Part shown: piece after piece, positions 42,714-52,363 of the stretch
Layout of the letters: each line of letters opens with the position of its first letter
How positions within the stretch are numbered: the stretch's first letter is position 1
Assembly (NCBI GenBank): GCA_964370815.1
Contig: CAYJKQ010000001.1
Location: 558,001 to 622,000, forward strand
DNA: 64,000 nt
Direction of reading: 5' to 3'
From: UBA12087 sp964370815
GTDB lineage: Bacteria > Chloroflexota > Anaerolineae > Anaerolineales > Villigracilaceae
Position numbers and translations under genes: made by a program
The notes under the pieces: generated by a model
Databases searched by the model: none
Seen by the model: the letters and a program-made list of their open reading frames with translations, nothing else
Told to the model about the DNA's origin: nothing

Positions 42714-42742
42714 TTGCATTCTGTCCAAATTCGATGTAAAAT
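42714..42742 (+). promoter_or_regulatory. Promoter of the DUF4870 gene
   Basis: TTGCAT (42714-42719), a 17-base spacer, TAAAAT (42737-42742), 29 bases before the ribosome binding site AGGAGG. Confidence 0.5.
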
Positions 42743-42784
42743 AGCCTAACAGATTTCATTAATTATTCCAAGGAGGAAGTACTA

Positions 42785-43099
42785 ATGACACAACACCGTT
42801 TAGATGCAGATTTGACCAGTGATGATAAACTTTGGGCTTTGTTGAGTTGGCTTTTCTGGCCAGTAGCCATAGCAGTACTCTTGATGGAAGACAAAAAGAG
42901 TCGCCCATTCATGAAATACAACGCAGTTCTCTCGCTAGGCTTTACCGTCATTCTTTACGTTTTAGGAACCATTACATTCGGTTGTCTGCTGGTTTTAGGT
43001 GCTATCTATATGATTTATCTAGCCATTATGGCCTTCCAGGGAAACTGGGTGGAAGTTCCCTGGTTATCAGATTTTGTTAGAAAACAGGGTTGGGTATAG
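42785..43099 (+). CDS. DUF4870/Tic20-like membrane protein
   Basis: A 104-residue protein with the DUF4870 features: KLWALLSWLFWPVAIAVLL, then KKSRPFMKYNAVLS and two more hydrophobic segments. Function unknown across the family. AGGAGG precedes the ATG and a good terminator follows; it is a single-gene unit. Confidence 0.82.
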   Translation: MTQHRLDADLTSDDKLWALLSWLFWPVAIAVLLMEDKKSRPFMKYNAVLSLGFTVILYVLGTITFGCLLVLGAIYMIYLAIMAFQGNWVEVPWLSDFVRKQGWV

Positions 43100-43136
43100 T
43101 TTATTAATTGGATCGATAATGATCATAACCATAAAG

Positions 43137-43165
43137 AGTCACCTCGATATGAGGTGGCTTTTTTA
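43137..43165 (+). terminator. Terminator after the DUF4870 gene
   Basis: AGTCACCTC, loop GATAT, GAGGTGGCT, then a run of T's. Confidence 0.8.
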
Positions 43166-43376
43166 TTTTCCAAATGGATCAGTAAGTACATATTGTTTCT
43201 CGAACTTATAATAATTGGATATCATTTTGTGGAGACCCTTGTGATAAACTTGGGTAATCTCCTTCAATTTGGAGATGTGAATTTTGCCAATCACCTGTCT
43301 TGGTTTGTATTGGTATATAAATATTCACAATAATTCCGGAAAGCTATGAAAAATTAAAAAAAATATAAGGATAGAT

Positions 43377-45167
43377 ATGTGCGGAATCTTCGGAATCGTT
43401 ACGGATAAAGAAAAAACTCTTGGACCCCTATTGATTGAGGCAGCTCTGCGCCTTACCTATCGTGGCTACGATTCGGTTGGCGTAGCCACATTGAAAGACA
43501 ATGGAGAGATAGATCTACGCAAAGATATGGGCCGGGTGGAAACTGTCTCTGAAAAATACAATTTTTCTGAAATGGTCGGACGGCGCGGAATTACCCAATT
43601 ACGGTGGGCTACTTTCGGCGCACCCTCCCAAGTCAACTCGCAGCCACACCTGGATTCGGATGGGACCCTGGTGGGAGCTCATAATGGAAATGTGGTCAAC
43701 AATTTCGAACTCCGCCAGCAATTCATTGAGGAGGGGATGACGGTTCGCTCCGAGAATGACGGCGAAACCTGTGTCCATGCCGTAGAGCGTTACCTGAAGC
43801 GCGGTTATGAGTTCATCGATGCCATGTGGCTGGCTTATGGTGACCTGGAGGGCGATTATGCTCTGGTGATCGGGCGTGTGAAAGAAGATTGCCTGTATGC
43901 CATCAAGAAAGGCTCCGGTCTTGTGATCGGCCTGGGAGATGACTTTACCTGCCTTTCATCCGACTTGCCCTCCATTCTTCCATTAACCCGCAAGATCATC
44001 CGTCCGCAGGATGGTGAGATCATCACCTTGTGGGCTGACCGGGTTGAGCTACGGTCGGTAAAAGATGGCAAACTCATCCTACGTGAGCCTGAATTGGTAA
44101 CAGAGAGTATGGATGCTGTTCAAAAAGGCGGCTATCCTCACTTCATGCTTAAAGAGATCCATGAACAGCCCCAAGTGGCACGTGAATTGCTGCATATGCT
44201 GGAAGGGTCATCAGATGTGGATAGTGTCCTACAGCAACTGGATAACGCCCGTCAAATATTTCTGGTTGGCTGCGGCACAAGTTACCATGCCTGCCTGGCA
44301 GGATCGGTCTTCTTCTCCCAACTGGCAGGCAAAGCTTCCATCCCTGTCCTGGCACCTCAATTCATTCCTCAATATGCACCGGCTGTAGATCACCGTGATG
44401 TAGGTTTATTTGTCAGCCAGAGTGGAGAAACCAAAGATGTGCTCAATGCTCTGCAGGCGGCAGAGAAAAGCGGAATGCCCAGCCTGGGATTGGCAAACGT
44501 GATCGGGTCCACCTTGACCAAGATGACCTCTTATTGTCTGCCATTGTGCTGTGGATACGAGATCAGTGTGCCGGCTACCAAGACTTTCACCAACCAGGTG
44601 CTGACCTTCTTATTCCTGGCTACGCGGTTGGGTGGAGGAAGTACGCGCGATTTGGATGTGATCCCGGATTTGGTGGAACAAACCATTCAATTGGTTGACC
44701 CACAGATCGAAAAATTAGCGGCTTCCATCAACACCTGGAATGACATGTATACACTTGGCTATGGAATCACTTACCCGATCGCGCTGGAAGGTGCATTAAA
44801 ACTCAAAGAGATCACCTACGCACATTGCGAAGGCATGCTTTCCACCGAATTTAAACATGGACCCCTTTCTGCTGTCAGCGAAGGGTATCCAATAATTTTT
44901 ATAAGCGGGCCACAGGATGTTCCAATAATTGTGAGCGGTATAAATGAAGTAACCTGCCGAGGAGCGCACACCATAGCAATTGGAGAAGAAGACTCGCGAT
45001 TACGTACCAATGCCAACGACCTGATCCTCATACCAAAATCCAACCCGCATATCGCCCCCTTGCTTTCGGTCATCCCCCTGCAATTGCTTTCCTATCACAT
45101 ATGCATTTTACGTGGCTTCGACCCGGATTTCCCGCGCAATCTAAGCAAGACCTTGACAGTGGACTAA
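43377..45167 (+). CDS. glmS: Glutamine-fructose-6-phosphate aminotransferase
   Basis: A 596-residue enzyme making glucosamine 6-phosphate for peptidoglycan. Cys2 (MCGIFGIV) is the glutaminase nucleophile; RWATFGAPS stands where most members have RWATHG. The two SIS domains follow, with GCGTSYHACLAG, SQSGETKDVLNAL and the C-terminal NLSKTLTVD in place of NLAKSVTVE. AAGGA lies six bases before the ATG. There is no glmS ribozyme signature upstream. Confidence 0.93.
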   Translation: MCGIFGIVTDKEKTLGPLLIEAALRLTYRGYDSVGVATLKDNGEIDLRKDMGRVETVSEKYNFSEMVGRRGITQLRWATFGAPSQVNSQPHLDSDGTLVGAHNGNVVNNFELRQQFIEEGMTVRSENDGETCVHAVERYLKRGYEFIDAMWLAYGDLEGDYALVIGRVKEDCLYAIKKGSGLVIGLGDDFTCLSSDLPSILPLTRKIIRPQDGEIITLWADRVELRSVKDGKLILREPELVTESMDAVQKGGYPHFMLKEIHEQPQVARELLHMLEGSSDVDSVLQQLDNARQIFLVGCGTSYHACLAGSVFFSQLAGKASIPVLAPQFIPQYAPAVDHRDVGLFVSQSGETKDVLNALQAAEKSGMPSLGLANVIGSTLTKMTSYCLPLCCGYEISVPATKTFTNQVLTFLFLATRLGGGSTRDLDVIPDLVEQTIQLVDPQIEKLAASINTWNDMYTLGYGITYPIALEGALKLKEITYAHCEGMLSTEFKHGPLSAVSEGYPIIFISGPQDVPIIVSGINEVTCRGAHTIAIGEEDSRLRTNANDLILIPKSNPHIAPLLSVIPLQLLSYHICILRGFDPDFPRNLSKTLTVD

Positions 45168-45886
45168 GTTCTTCGCATAGAGATTAACAGAAGGTAACCA
45201 AAGAATGGCAACAACGGAAATTCTTTTTCCCCAATTCGTATAATTGAAAAAAAATAACTGCTGTCAAGACCCAAAAAGGTTCTCCGGCAAGAGAATGAAG
45301 AATCCATCAACTATCGTTACCTCTCAGGTCTGCCACCTTGAGTGAGCAAATTTTGCAACCGACATTTACGCTAGAAGGCAGAACAGGTGCAAGTGTAGCC
45401 GGGTTCACACCGTCCTCCCTTTCCCCTGCGGGACGGAGACTTCGCCGGTGTCCTTCGGCAGTTCGCTCGGCCTGCTCTTAGCGGAGTAAGATGACAATTA
45501 TCAGGGTTGCTAACCCGTTGGTGCTGGATGTCCTTCGGGAGAAGGAAATTCTGTCTGTAAGTTACCAAATATTCATACTTTCTCCAACTCATTTTTTCCG
45601 GGAAATCCTTTAGTATCTATATGGTTCTCTCGCCAAGTCTTATGACTTTTGAGTTGATTGACTCCAAGCGTTACCTGGGCGGGGATCCACACCTGTGAAA
45701 CCAAACATAATGCCCAACTGTTGGATTTAGCTCTGTTGTTTGTTGAAATTGCATCATTGGTTACACTCTAACCAACCTTGTTCAATTATTCAGCGAGAGA
45801 ACAATTAAGCAGTAACCAAAAATATTTTTTTCACAATTTTATTGATCAGCTTTTAATTACATTGATGACTACGGAGGTTTCCATTC
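45168..45886. other. Intergenic region with dispersed repeat
   Basis: A 719-base region without a supportable gene. It contains a near-palindrome CTCAGGT...ACCTTGAG near 45327, a G+C-rich segment with stem CCGTCC/GGACGG (45410-45436), and copy B of the two-hairpin repeat (45493-45557). The last 200 bases are AT-rich leader of the PlsY-like gene. Confidence 0.65.
45493..45557 (-). repeat. Dispersed two-hairpin repeat (copy B)
   Basis: The reverse-strand relative of 27764-27829. It keeps CCTTC-TCCC-GAAGG unchanged and has a better second stem, GGGTT-AGC-AACCC, followed by TGATAATTGTCA. Confidence 0.75.
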
Positions 45887-46495
45887 ATGCCATTTCCCAA
45901 CATACTTGTTTATGCAGTCGCCTTTGGTTGCATCGGTTATTTGAGTGGGTCTTTGCCTTTTGCCATTTGGGTTACAAGAATTTTCAAGGGTGTGGATGTA
46001 CGATTGGCAGGCTCCGGACATGCCACGACCACGAATACCATCCGTCAAGCCGGGTTTGGACCTGGTTTGATCGTTTTTATTTTCGATACTGCCAAAGGTT
46101 TTCTGCCGACCTGGCTGGCATTGCACTTCGCACCTGCAACCTGGATCATCCCCCTCACTGCCGGCATGGCAGTAGCCGGTCACTGTTGGTCAATTTTTTC
46201 CGGATTTCGTGGAGGCATGGGTCTGGCAACCACAGGTGGTGCTCTTCTGGCAATTGAACCGCTTGGATTTATCGTCGCCCTGGGTGTGCTAATCAGTCTC
46301 ACGCTTATCATTCATCATAGCGCTCGAGCTGCTGTTTTGACAGGTCTATTAATTGCACCTTTTATGTGGCTGGTGGGTCTTCGCGGGTTGGTTTTTTATA
46401 TCGCATTCGTGACCGGATTCGTAATCGCTTATAGATTCCTGGTGGATTGGAATCGAAAATACCATGAGCTTTGGCTTGATCGGGAGAAAAGATAA
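45887..46495 (+). CDS. PlsY-like glycerol-3-phosphate acyltransferase family protein
   Basis: A 202-residue membrane protein with about five hydrophobic segments and the PlsY layout. Two of the three conserved motifs deviate: GSGHATTTNTIRQAG where PlsY has GSGNxGATN, and GHCWSIFSGFRGGMGLAT where PlsY has a GGKG. PlsY transfers acyl phosphate to glycerol 3-phosphate; the changes make the substrate uncertain. GGAGG precedes the ATG. The next gene starts two bases after its stop. Confidence 0.75.
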   Translation: MPFPNILVYAVAFGCIGYLSGSLPFAIWVTRIFKGVDVRLAGSGHATTTNTIRQAGFGPGLIVFIFDTAKGFLPTWLALHFAPATWIIPLTAGMAVAGHCWSIFSGFRGGMGLATTGGALLAIEPLGFIVALGVLISLTLIIHHSARAAVLTGLLIAPFMWLVGLRGLVFYIAFVTGFVIAYRFLVDWNRKYHELWLDREKR

Positions 46496-46497
46496 AA

Positions 46498-47493
46498 ATG
46501 GCTGAACCACAACCTGTCTGTCTTGTCCTGGGAGCAACTGGTTTCATAGGGGGGCATATCGCCCAACGTGCACTTGCAGAAGGGTATCACGTCCGAGGTT
46601 ATCGCCGCAATCCCGAATCCACAGGACATCTCGGAAACGCTCCCATCGAATGGTTTAACGGAGACCTTTCAGATCTTGAGGCTCTCATTAAAGCCATGCG
46701 AGGTGTTGATGTGGTATTTCATGCAGCCGCCTTTTACCCCTGCCGCAGTAAACCTGGAGAAGTTGCAGAACAGGTGGCTTACAGCGTTGGTGAGATAGAA
46801 AAAGTAATCCAAGCAGTCAGGCTGGCAAAGGTAAGACGCTTTGTTTATACTTCATCATTGACAACCATAGGGTATGCTCCCAGAGATGAGGAACGACTGG
46901 CAGATGAATCAGATTTTTACATCCCGGGGACTCTGGCTAAAAGTGCATATTATGAATCAAAAATCGCAATGGAGGCTTGCGTCCTGGAAGCAGCCAGAGA
47001 TGGATTTCCTGCCCTTGTGGTCAATCCAACCGCAGTGTTTGGTCCCGGTGATGTCCATCTTACCCTGGGAAAGATCCTGATTGCCATCAAGCGTGGTTAT
47101 GCAATCGTATGGGTTCCAGCCACAACGAATGTTGTTGATGTGCGTGATGTTGCCATTGGTCACCTGGCTGCAGCCCGAAAAGGTCGTATTGGAGAACGTT
47201 ATATCCTGGGCGGGTTCAATACCAGTGTTAAAAAAATCATAGAACTCGTTGCTTCAATTTTCAAAGTGCCAGGTCCTCGCTTTGGCATATCCATCAGATT
47301 CATTACTCTAATCGTGAAAATCGTTGATCTTTTCCCATGCTTATCAACCGGGAATCATATGCGCGCCATCCCACTCTGGCAAGGTTACAACACTCAAAAA
47401 GCTGAACTGGAGCTGGGAATTTCCCCGCGAGCTTTTGAAAAGACAGTTGAGGATGCCATCGCATGGTTCAAGGATAATGGGATTGAGGTTTGA
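46498..47493 (+). CDS. HpnA-like NAD-dependent epimerase/dehydratase
   Basis: A 331-residue extended short-chain dehydrogenase with the Rossmann motif GATGFIGGHIAQRA, a YTSSLTTIG strand and the catalytic YxxxK in YYESKIAME. The overall pattern resembles hopanoid-associated sugar epimerase HpnA. It lies two bases after the PlsY-like gene and six before the HpnK-like gene, so the three are an operon, perhaps modifying a lipid-linked sugar. Confidence 0.8.
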   Translation: MAEPQPVCLVLGATGFIGGHIAQRALAEGYHVRGYRRNPESTGHLGNAPIEWFNGDLSDLEALIKAMRGVDVVFHAAAFYPCRSKPGEVAEQVAYSVGEIEKVIQAVRLAKVRRFVYTSSLTTIGYAPRDEERLADESDFYIPGTLAKSAYYESKIAMEACVLEAARDGFPALVVNPTAVFGPGDVHLTLGKILIAIKRGYAIVWVPATTNVVDVRDVAIGHLAAARKGRIGERYILGGFNTSVKKIIELVASIFKVPGPRFGISIRFITLIVKIVDLFPCLSTGNHMRAIPLWQGYNTQKAELELGISPRAFEKTVEDAIAWFKDNGIEV

Positions 47494-47499
47494 ACCATA

Positions 47500-48348
47500 A
47501 TGACCAAACAACTTATCGTTAATGCAGATGACTATGGGAGGACTCGGGGAGTCTCCTCCGGAATTCGTTCGGCTCATATCAACGGCATTATAACTTCGAC
47601 TACCAGCATGATGAATATGCCCGGGATAGATAAGTGCCTTGAAGAGGCACTAAAGGAGTGTCCCCAGCTGGGACTGGGAGTTCACCTGGTGCTGACCTCC
47701 GGAAAACCTCTCCTACCTGCAAACCAGATTCCATCCCTTACAGGAGGGAAAGATCATTTTCCATCACCCCCAGAGTTTATTAGACTTGTGCCTGAAATAG
47801 ATCCAAACCAGGTGTGTTCGGAGTGGAATGCTCAAATTGAGAAGTTCATCCGGTTAACCGGCAAAAAACCGGATCACCTGGATTCTCATCACCACACTTC
47901 GTATTTTTCAGAACCTCTATTCGAGATTATGCTTGAACTTGCCAGGAACCAAGAATGTGGGATCCGCCCACCGTTGACGGAAGGAGTCGGCGATCTACCC
48001 CTTGATCTTCCGGCAGAGATTGGGGATCAATCCAAGGACTTTATCTCTCCTCTACTTAAACGATATAACCCCCGCCGACCGCATCACTTTTTTCCCAACT
48101 TTTACAACCAAAATGCAACCAGTAAATATTTATTAAATTTGCTTGCCAATCTCCCCGCTGGAACATCCGAAATTATGTGCCACCCCGGTCTTTCAGACCC
48201 AGAACTTATGGAAGGATCCAGTTACAACATTCAACGTGAGTTTGAATTGGTATCCTTGAAAGACCCTGATCTAAAAACATGCATTCGGGATCATTCCATC
48301 CAGCTGATCACCTATGCGCAATTATTATCGGACAAATCAAACGTATAG
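47500..48348 (+). CDS. ChbG/HpnK-family (YdjC) deacetylase
   Basis: A 282-residue YdjC-fold protein. Metal ligands are visible in VNADDYGRT near the N-terminus and LDSHHHTSYF near 125-135. Relatives remove acetyl groups from diacetylchitobiose (ChbG) or act in hopanoid head-group synthesis (HpnK). GAGG lies about 11 bases before the ATG. Next to an HpnA-like gene, the HpnK reading is favoured, though no squalene-hopene cyclase is in the window. Confidence 0.82.
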   Translation: MTKQLIVNADDYGRTRGVSSGIRSAHINGIITSTTSMMNMPGIDKCLEEALKECPQLGLGVHLVLTSGKPLLPANQIPSLTGGKDHFPSPPEFIRLVPEIDPNQVCSEWNAQIEKFIRLTGKKPDHLDSHHHTSYFSEPLFEIMLELARNQECGIRPPLTEGVGDLPLDLPAEIGDQSKDFISPLLKRYNPRRPHHFFPNFYNQNATSKYLLNLLANLPAGTSEIMCHPGLSDPELMEGSSYNIQREFELVSLKDPDLKTCIRDHSIQLITYAQLLSDKSNV

Positions 48349-48396
48349 GTACCCGTGAATTTATATTTTATCTGATATTAAAAACCTTTCTCCAAC

Positions 48397-49251
48397 TTAA
48401 ACCAGTTTTTCTCCGCTTACTTCCATCCATAATTCCCTGAACTTGAGCGCATCCACTTCCATAACCGGGCTTTCGCACATGATACGTCCCTTTGCACCCG
48501 AATCTGCCAAAGCCTGCATCAGCGCTTTAAAATCAAAATCCGCTTCTTCCAGGATCAGGTGGTTCTTCTCGCCTTTTAACCCATAGTTAATTCCCGAAAG
48601 ATGAATGTGCAGATTCTCCATGCTCTTTTCACCCAGTGCCTGGCGATACGAGTCTAAAACCAGCATCCACTCCTGATAGGTATTCATACTGCCATCACCC
48701 GGGCGGGCATGCAAATGTGCAAAATCAATACAGGGGATCACTCCCGGTACCGCACGCGCCAGCGCCAGGGAATCTTCCAGGGAACCGATCACTGCGGATT
48801 TCCCCATCGTTTCTGGTCGCAAAATAACCGGATTTCCAGATGCCCGCACTTCGTCCTGGCAGCCTTGCAATCTTGGTATAACCACTTCAAGGACTTCTTC
48901 AACCGAGCGTCCAAAATAGGTTCCGGGATGAAACACGATATCTGTTGCCCCGGCAAGGTTACCAAAATAGGCTGCGTCAATCAAATATTTACGCAAACGG
49001 AGCCATTTTTCTTCATCACAGTTCAGATTTATATAATAAGGAGCATGAACGGATAGAGCAACATCGTTTTCTTCAGCCGTATCCCGGATCGCCTGGCAAG
49101 TGGTTTCTGAAACCCTAACTCCCTGAACCCAGGCAAGTTCCAATGCATCCAGACCAATTTCCCTAGTGTACTGAATGCCCCCAACAGATCCGCCTGGTTT
49201 TTTGGGGGTTGCAGAGGGAGAGCCTACGGTACCAAATCTAAATGACAACAT
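48397..49251 (-). CDS. Endonuclease IV-like TIM-barrel protein
   Basis: About 284 residues. The xylose-isomerase/endonuclease IV barrel is recognised by LDALELAWVQG, LSVHAPYYINLN, DIVFHPGTYFG, LRPETMGK, CIDFAHLHARPGDG, HIHLSGINYG and MCESPVM; the His/Glu/Asp metal ligands of AP endonuclease IV are present. It could repair abasic DNA. I chose the ATG at 49251, after AAAGGAAG; an upstream ATG at 49275 would place that site inside the gene. Confidence 0.83.
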   Translation of the reverse strand: MLSFRFGTVGSPSATPKKPGGSVGGIQYTREIGLDALELAWVQGVRVSETTCQAIRDTAEENDVALSVHAPYYINLNCDEEKWLRLRKYLIDAAYFGNLAGATDIVFHPGTYFGRSVEEVLEVVIPRLQGCQDEVRASGNPVILRPETMGKSAVIGSLEDSLALARAVPGVIPCIDFAHLHARPGDGSMNTYQEWMLVLDSYRQALGEKSMENLHIHLSGINYGLKGEKNHLILEEADFDFKALMQALADSGAKGRIMCESPVMEVDALKFRELWMEVSGEKLV

Positions 49252-49346
49252 AATTATCTTCCTTTCTTTGTCCAAATTAAAATGTTCGCTTTTCCGTAAG
49301 CAATGAGGACAATACGGATTTTCAATGAATAATATTAGTCAACAGA

Positions 49347-49724
49347 TCACCAATTCTTCATGTAAGACCAGAGAGGTGGTCCCAGTATCAACAACCCCAC
49401 TACCACCGAAGCAGATGCCGCTATCAAAACAGCAGCAGCCCCTACATCCTTGCCAACTTTTGCAAGGGGATGTTGGTCAGGGCTGGCAAGATCCACGACA
49501 GCTTCCAGAGCACTATTTAAAAATTCAGCCGTCCATACCGTGCTGATGGTCACCAATAGAACAGCCCAATCGCGGGTTGGTAATTTTAGAAGGAACGCCA
49601 AAAGGATGACCAAAAAGGTTACAACCGTATGTATCCAGGCATTCTTCTGCGATCGAATGACATACCACCAACCTCGAAATGCATGCCTGAAAGAAAGGGT
49701 GCGTGAACGTAAAAAATTAACCAT
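49347..49724 (-). CDS. DgkA-family diacylglycerol/undecaprenol kinase
   Basis: A 125-residue membrane kinase with three hydrophobic segments and the family motif NSALEAVVDLASPDQHPLAKVGKD. In Gram-positive-type bacteria this family phosphorylates undecaprenol for wall synthesis. AAGGA precedes the ATG. It follows ybeY after 15 bases. Confidence 0.88.
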   Translation of the reverse strand: MVNFLRSRTLSFRHAFRGWWYVIRSQKNAWIHTVVTFLVILLAFLLKLPTRDWAVLLVTISTVWTAEFLNSALEAVVDLASPDQHPLAKVGKDVGAAAVLIAASASVVVGLLILGPPLWSYMKNW

Positions 49725-49739
49725 CAGGTTTCCTTAATC

Positions 49740-50198
49740 CTAATTTTCCAGGATTTTTACTCCAGACAATCCCAACTTTTCCAAGGTTTTTGCTTGAATT
49801 GCCCACATTTCGGTTTTTTCTTCTTCGTTTGCATGATCAAATCCCAGCAAATGAAGCATACCGTGTATCGTCAGTAATTGAAGTTCCGTTTCTACAGGAT
49901 GCCCGACCTGACTTGCCTGGAGGCAAGCTTGTGGATATGAAATGATAATATCTCCAAGGTATGGTCTGCCAGTATCAAGGTCGATCTCATGCGATGGAAA
50001 GGAGAGCACATCGGTAACAGAATCTATCTCTCTAAATTGCCTGTTCAGATCTCTTATCTGGGAATCATCTGTTATCACCAGGGTTACATCGGTTTCCCTG
50101 TCCGGATCAACTTCTTGAATGGTGGTCTGACATGCATTCATAATTAATTCAGTTTCCGGAGTCACATTCAAATTTGGATTGAAAATTACATTGATCAT
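49740..50198 (-). CDS. ybeY: Endoribonuclease YbeY
   Basis: A 152-residue rRNA-processing metalloprotein. The zinc motif HGMLHLLGFDH (HxxxHxxxxxH) is near residue 112, with LNRQFREIDSVTDVLSFP upstream. It acts in 16S rRNA maturation and ribosome quality control. Its place between pgpH-like and dgkA-like genes is a common bacterial order. Confidence 0.93.
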   Translation of the reverse strand: MINVIFNPNLNVTPETELIMNACQTTIQEVDPDRETDVTLVITDDSQIRDLNRQFREIDSVTDVLSFPSHEIDLDTGRPYLGDIIISYPQACLQASQVGHPVETELQLLTIHGMLHLLGFDHANEEEKTEMWAIQAKTLEKLGLSGVKILEN

Positions 50199-50254
50199 TA
50201 GACCATCCTACCGGCGAGAGTTCTGACTGTGGGTTCGATCAATTCTATCCAAAA

Positions 50255-52357
50255 TTAAGGAGTTCCGAAAACTTTGCGCGATCCATCTTTCGGATACTCC
50301 AAGCGTGGATGATATACTCCCTGCATTGTTGTAGTAAAAGATTCAACCACCAAACTCAAATCCCTTTGTGTAAGAGGTGCATTGTTCAACTGCCCTTCGT
50401 TCTGGGCTTTTTCAACAACTTTTCGGACGATATCTCTTAATTCTTCTTCAGTATTGGGTTTTTTTGCCCTGACGATCGCCTCAACACCATCAGCAAACAT
50501 CAGCAAAGCTGTTTCCCGTGAGCGGGGTGAAGGACCAGGATAGCGGAAATCTTCCTTATCGACAGCGGAAATATCGCCACCAGCAAGTTCCAATGCACTA
50601 TTGTACTGGTAGCCCGTTATCAGCGTGCCATGATGTTCAGCAATAAAATCATGAAGCCGACGGGGTAATTTATATTTTCGTGCCAAGTCTAAACCGTCTG
50701 TGACGTGGGCAATGATCGTGGCAGAACTAATCGCTGGGTCCAAGTCATCATGTGAATCGATATAACCAGGCACCTGGTTTTCAATAAAAAAGGAGGCATT
50801 CTCTGCTTTACCGATGTCATGATACAAAGCTCCCACCCGGGTCAATAATGCATCGGCACCAATTTTCTCAGCTGCCTGTTCAGCCAAATTGACAACCTGC
50901 AGGCTGTGCTGGTATGTACCTGGCGCTTTGAGAAGAAAATACTTGAGCAAAGGAAAATCCGGCCGGGAGATCTCTAATAATTGCAAAGCGGTTGTTGATC
51001 CGAGAAATTGAGCAAGAAGAAATTGCATTAGAAGAGCCAGACTGCTTGAAGCTATGCCATTGAATAGTGCCGCTCCTGCCAGTGTTGCCATCCCGACGAA
51101 ATCAGTATCAATAAAAGGAAACCGGAATGCAATCACCACAGAAAAACCAAATCCGGCAATTATGATAGAAGCCCACAAGAAATGACCTACTTTTCGTGCT
51201 GAACCAAGTGCCAAAATAGCACTCATACTGCACAAAAAATAATATGGGAAAAGATCCAGCGCATTTGGCAAACCATAAGCTGTAAACATAGCCAGTATTA
51301 AAGAAAAAACGATGCCACTCTGCATTCCAAATAATGCTGAGATCAATAATCCAAAGGCAGGTATGGGGAAGAGATATGGAACTATGGTGCGATTCGGTAT
51401 GCTGAGACGGGCTGCCGCGAAAAAGACAAGAAATAGGATAGCGATCGTGATCAAGCTGCGCATATCTCGAGTATATTCAGGACGAACCCGGGTTAGAAAT
51501 AGCAATACGAGAACCATGCCCAGGATAACTATTGCTCCGCCTCCAATATATTCGAATTTATTTACAACAGGTTCGATCAGGTCCTGAGAGATGAGTGTCT
51601 CATATATTGCAGGTGTTATCACCTGACCGCTTGAGACAATCATCTCCCCTTGGCGGAAGGAAACTATAACCGGTTCAACCGAGTTTCGCGCCAAAAGACG
51701 TGCAGCTTCTGTCAACTCCGGACTGTAGAAACTATTAACAGCCACAAGAGGAGAAACTAGCCTCACGACCAAATTCACTTCCGATTCGTTAAGCGATAAA
51801 CTGACCCGGGATGGCAATCCCAACCTGAGGGCATCCAATCCTTCACTGCGAATCTGATTTCGCATGACTAATTCAAGCACATTTGAAGATTCCCTCCTGA
51901 CAAGATCCCATCTCTCATCGGAAAGAGCAAGCAGGGCAATCCCTGTATCCTCGTTTAATTCCAAATTCTCTATTGCCAGCAAATCAATCAGCTTCTTCTC
52001 CTGTAAATAAAATGTATTTTCCCGAATAGAGCCGATGGCAGCCAAAGATGTCCTCATTTTTTCAAGCTGAAGCCTGGCAACGGATGAATCAGATGCAGCA
52101 TAAACAGGCGCGATCGCCCTTTCAGCTATATCCTGTGCTTCTTTGGTTCGTACTTCACTGGTATACTCAATTTTTTTAGGTGCGCGCAGATCTTGCTGGG
52201 CTACATCCCCCACTTCCAAGGATAAGTTGTCGGAACTTAAAGACCAGGGTTGAATTAAAATTGCATAAGACAGAATAGTAACACTAACAAGGATGACGCC
52301 AGAGAATATGGAGTGTTTAGAAATCTTGCCTTTCTTCTTTTTTTGAATTTCCATCAT
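50255..52357 (-). CDS. PgpH-type 7TM-HD phosphodiesterase
   Basis: A 700-residue membrane protein: first transmembrane segment at about 17-35, an extracytoplasmic 7TMR-HDED domain (about 45-270), seven transmembrane segments (about 275-470), and a cytoplasmic HD domain with LYHDIGKAENASFFIENQ and DFIAEHHGT. PgpH-type enzymes degrade cyclic di-AMP. It starts a few bases after the YqeY-like gene; the order YqeY, PgpH, YbeY, DgkA is conserved in many bacteria. Confidence 0.9.
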   Translation of the reverse strand: MMEIQKKKKGKISKHSIFSGVILVSVTILSYAILIQPWSLSSDNLSLEVGDVAQQDLRAPKKIEYTSEVRTKEAQDIAERAIAPVYAASDSSVARLQLEKMRTSLAAIGSIRENTFYLQEKKLIDLLAIENLELNEDTGIALLALSDERWDLVRRESSNVLELVMRNQIRSEGLDALRLGLPSRVSLSLNESEVNLVVRLVSPLVAVNSFYSPELTEAARLLARNSVEPVIVSFRQGEMIVSSGQVITPAIYETLISQDLIEPVVNKFEYIGGGAIVILGMVLVLLFLTRVRPEYTRDMRSLITIAILFLVFFAAARLSIPNRTIVPYLFPIPAFGLLISALFGMQSGIVFSLILAMFTAYGLPNALDLFPYYFLCSMSAILALGSARKVGHFLWASIIIAGFGFSVVIAFRFPFIDTDFVGMATLAGAALFNGIASSSLALLMQFLLAQFLGSTTALQLLEISRPDFPLLKYFLLKAPGTYQHSLQVVNLAEQAAEKIGADALLTRVGALYHDIGKAENASFFIENQVPGYIDSHDDLDPAISSATIIAHVTDGLDLARKYKLPRRLHDFIAEHHGTLITGYQYNSALELAGGDISAVDKEDFRYPGPSPRSRETALLMFADGVEAIVRAKKPNTEEELRDIVRKVVEKAQNEGQLNNAPLTQRDLSLVVESFTTTMQGVYHPRLEYPKDGSRKVFGTP

Positions 52358-52363
52358 AATCTT

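Noticed and set aside
43166..43376. Possible glmS ribozyme upstream of glmS
   Set aside because: The region is AT-rich and lacks the ribozyme's conserved core sequences.
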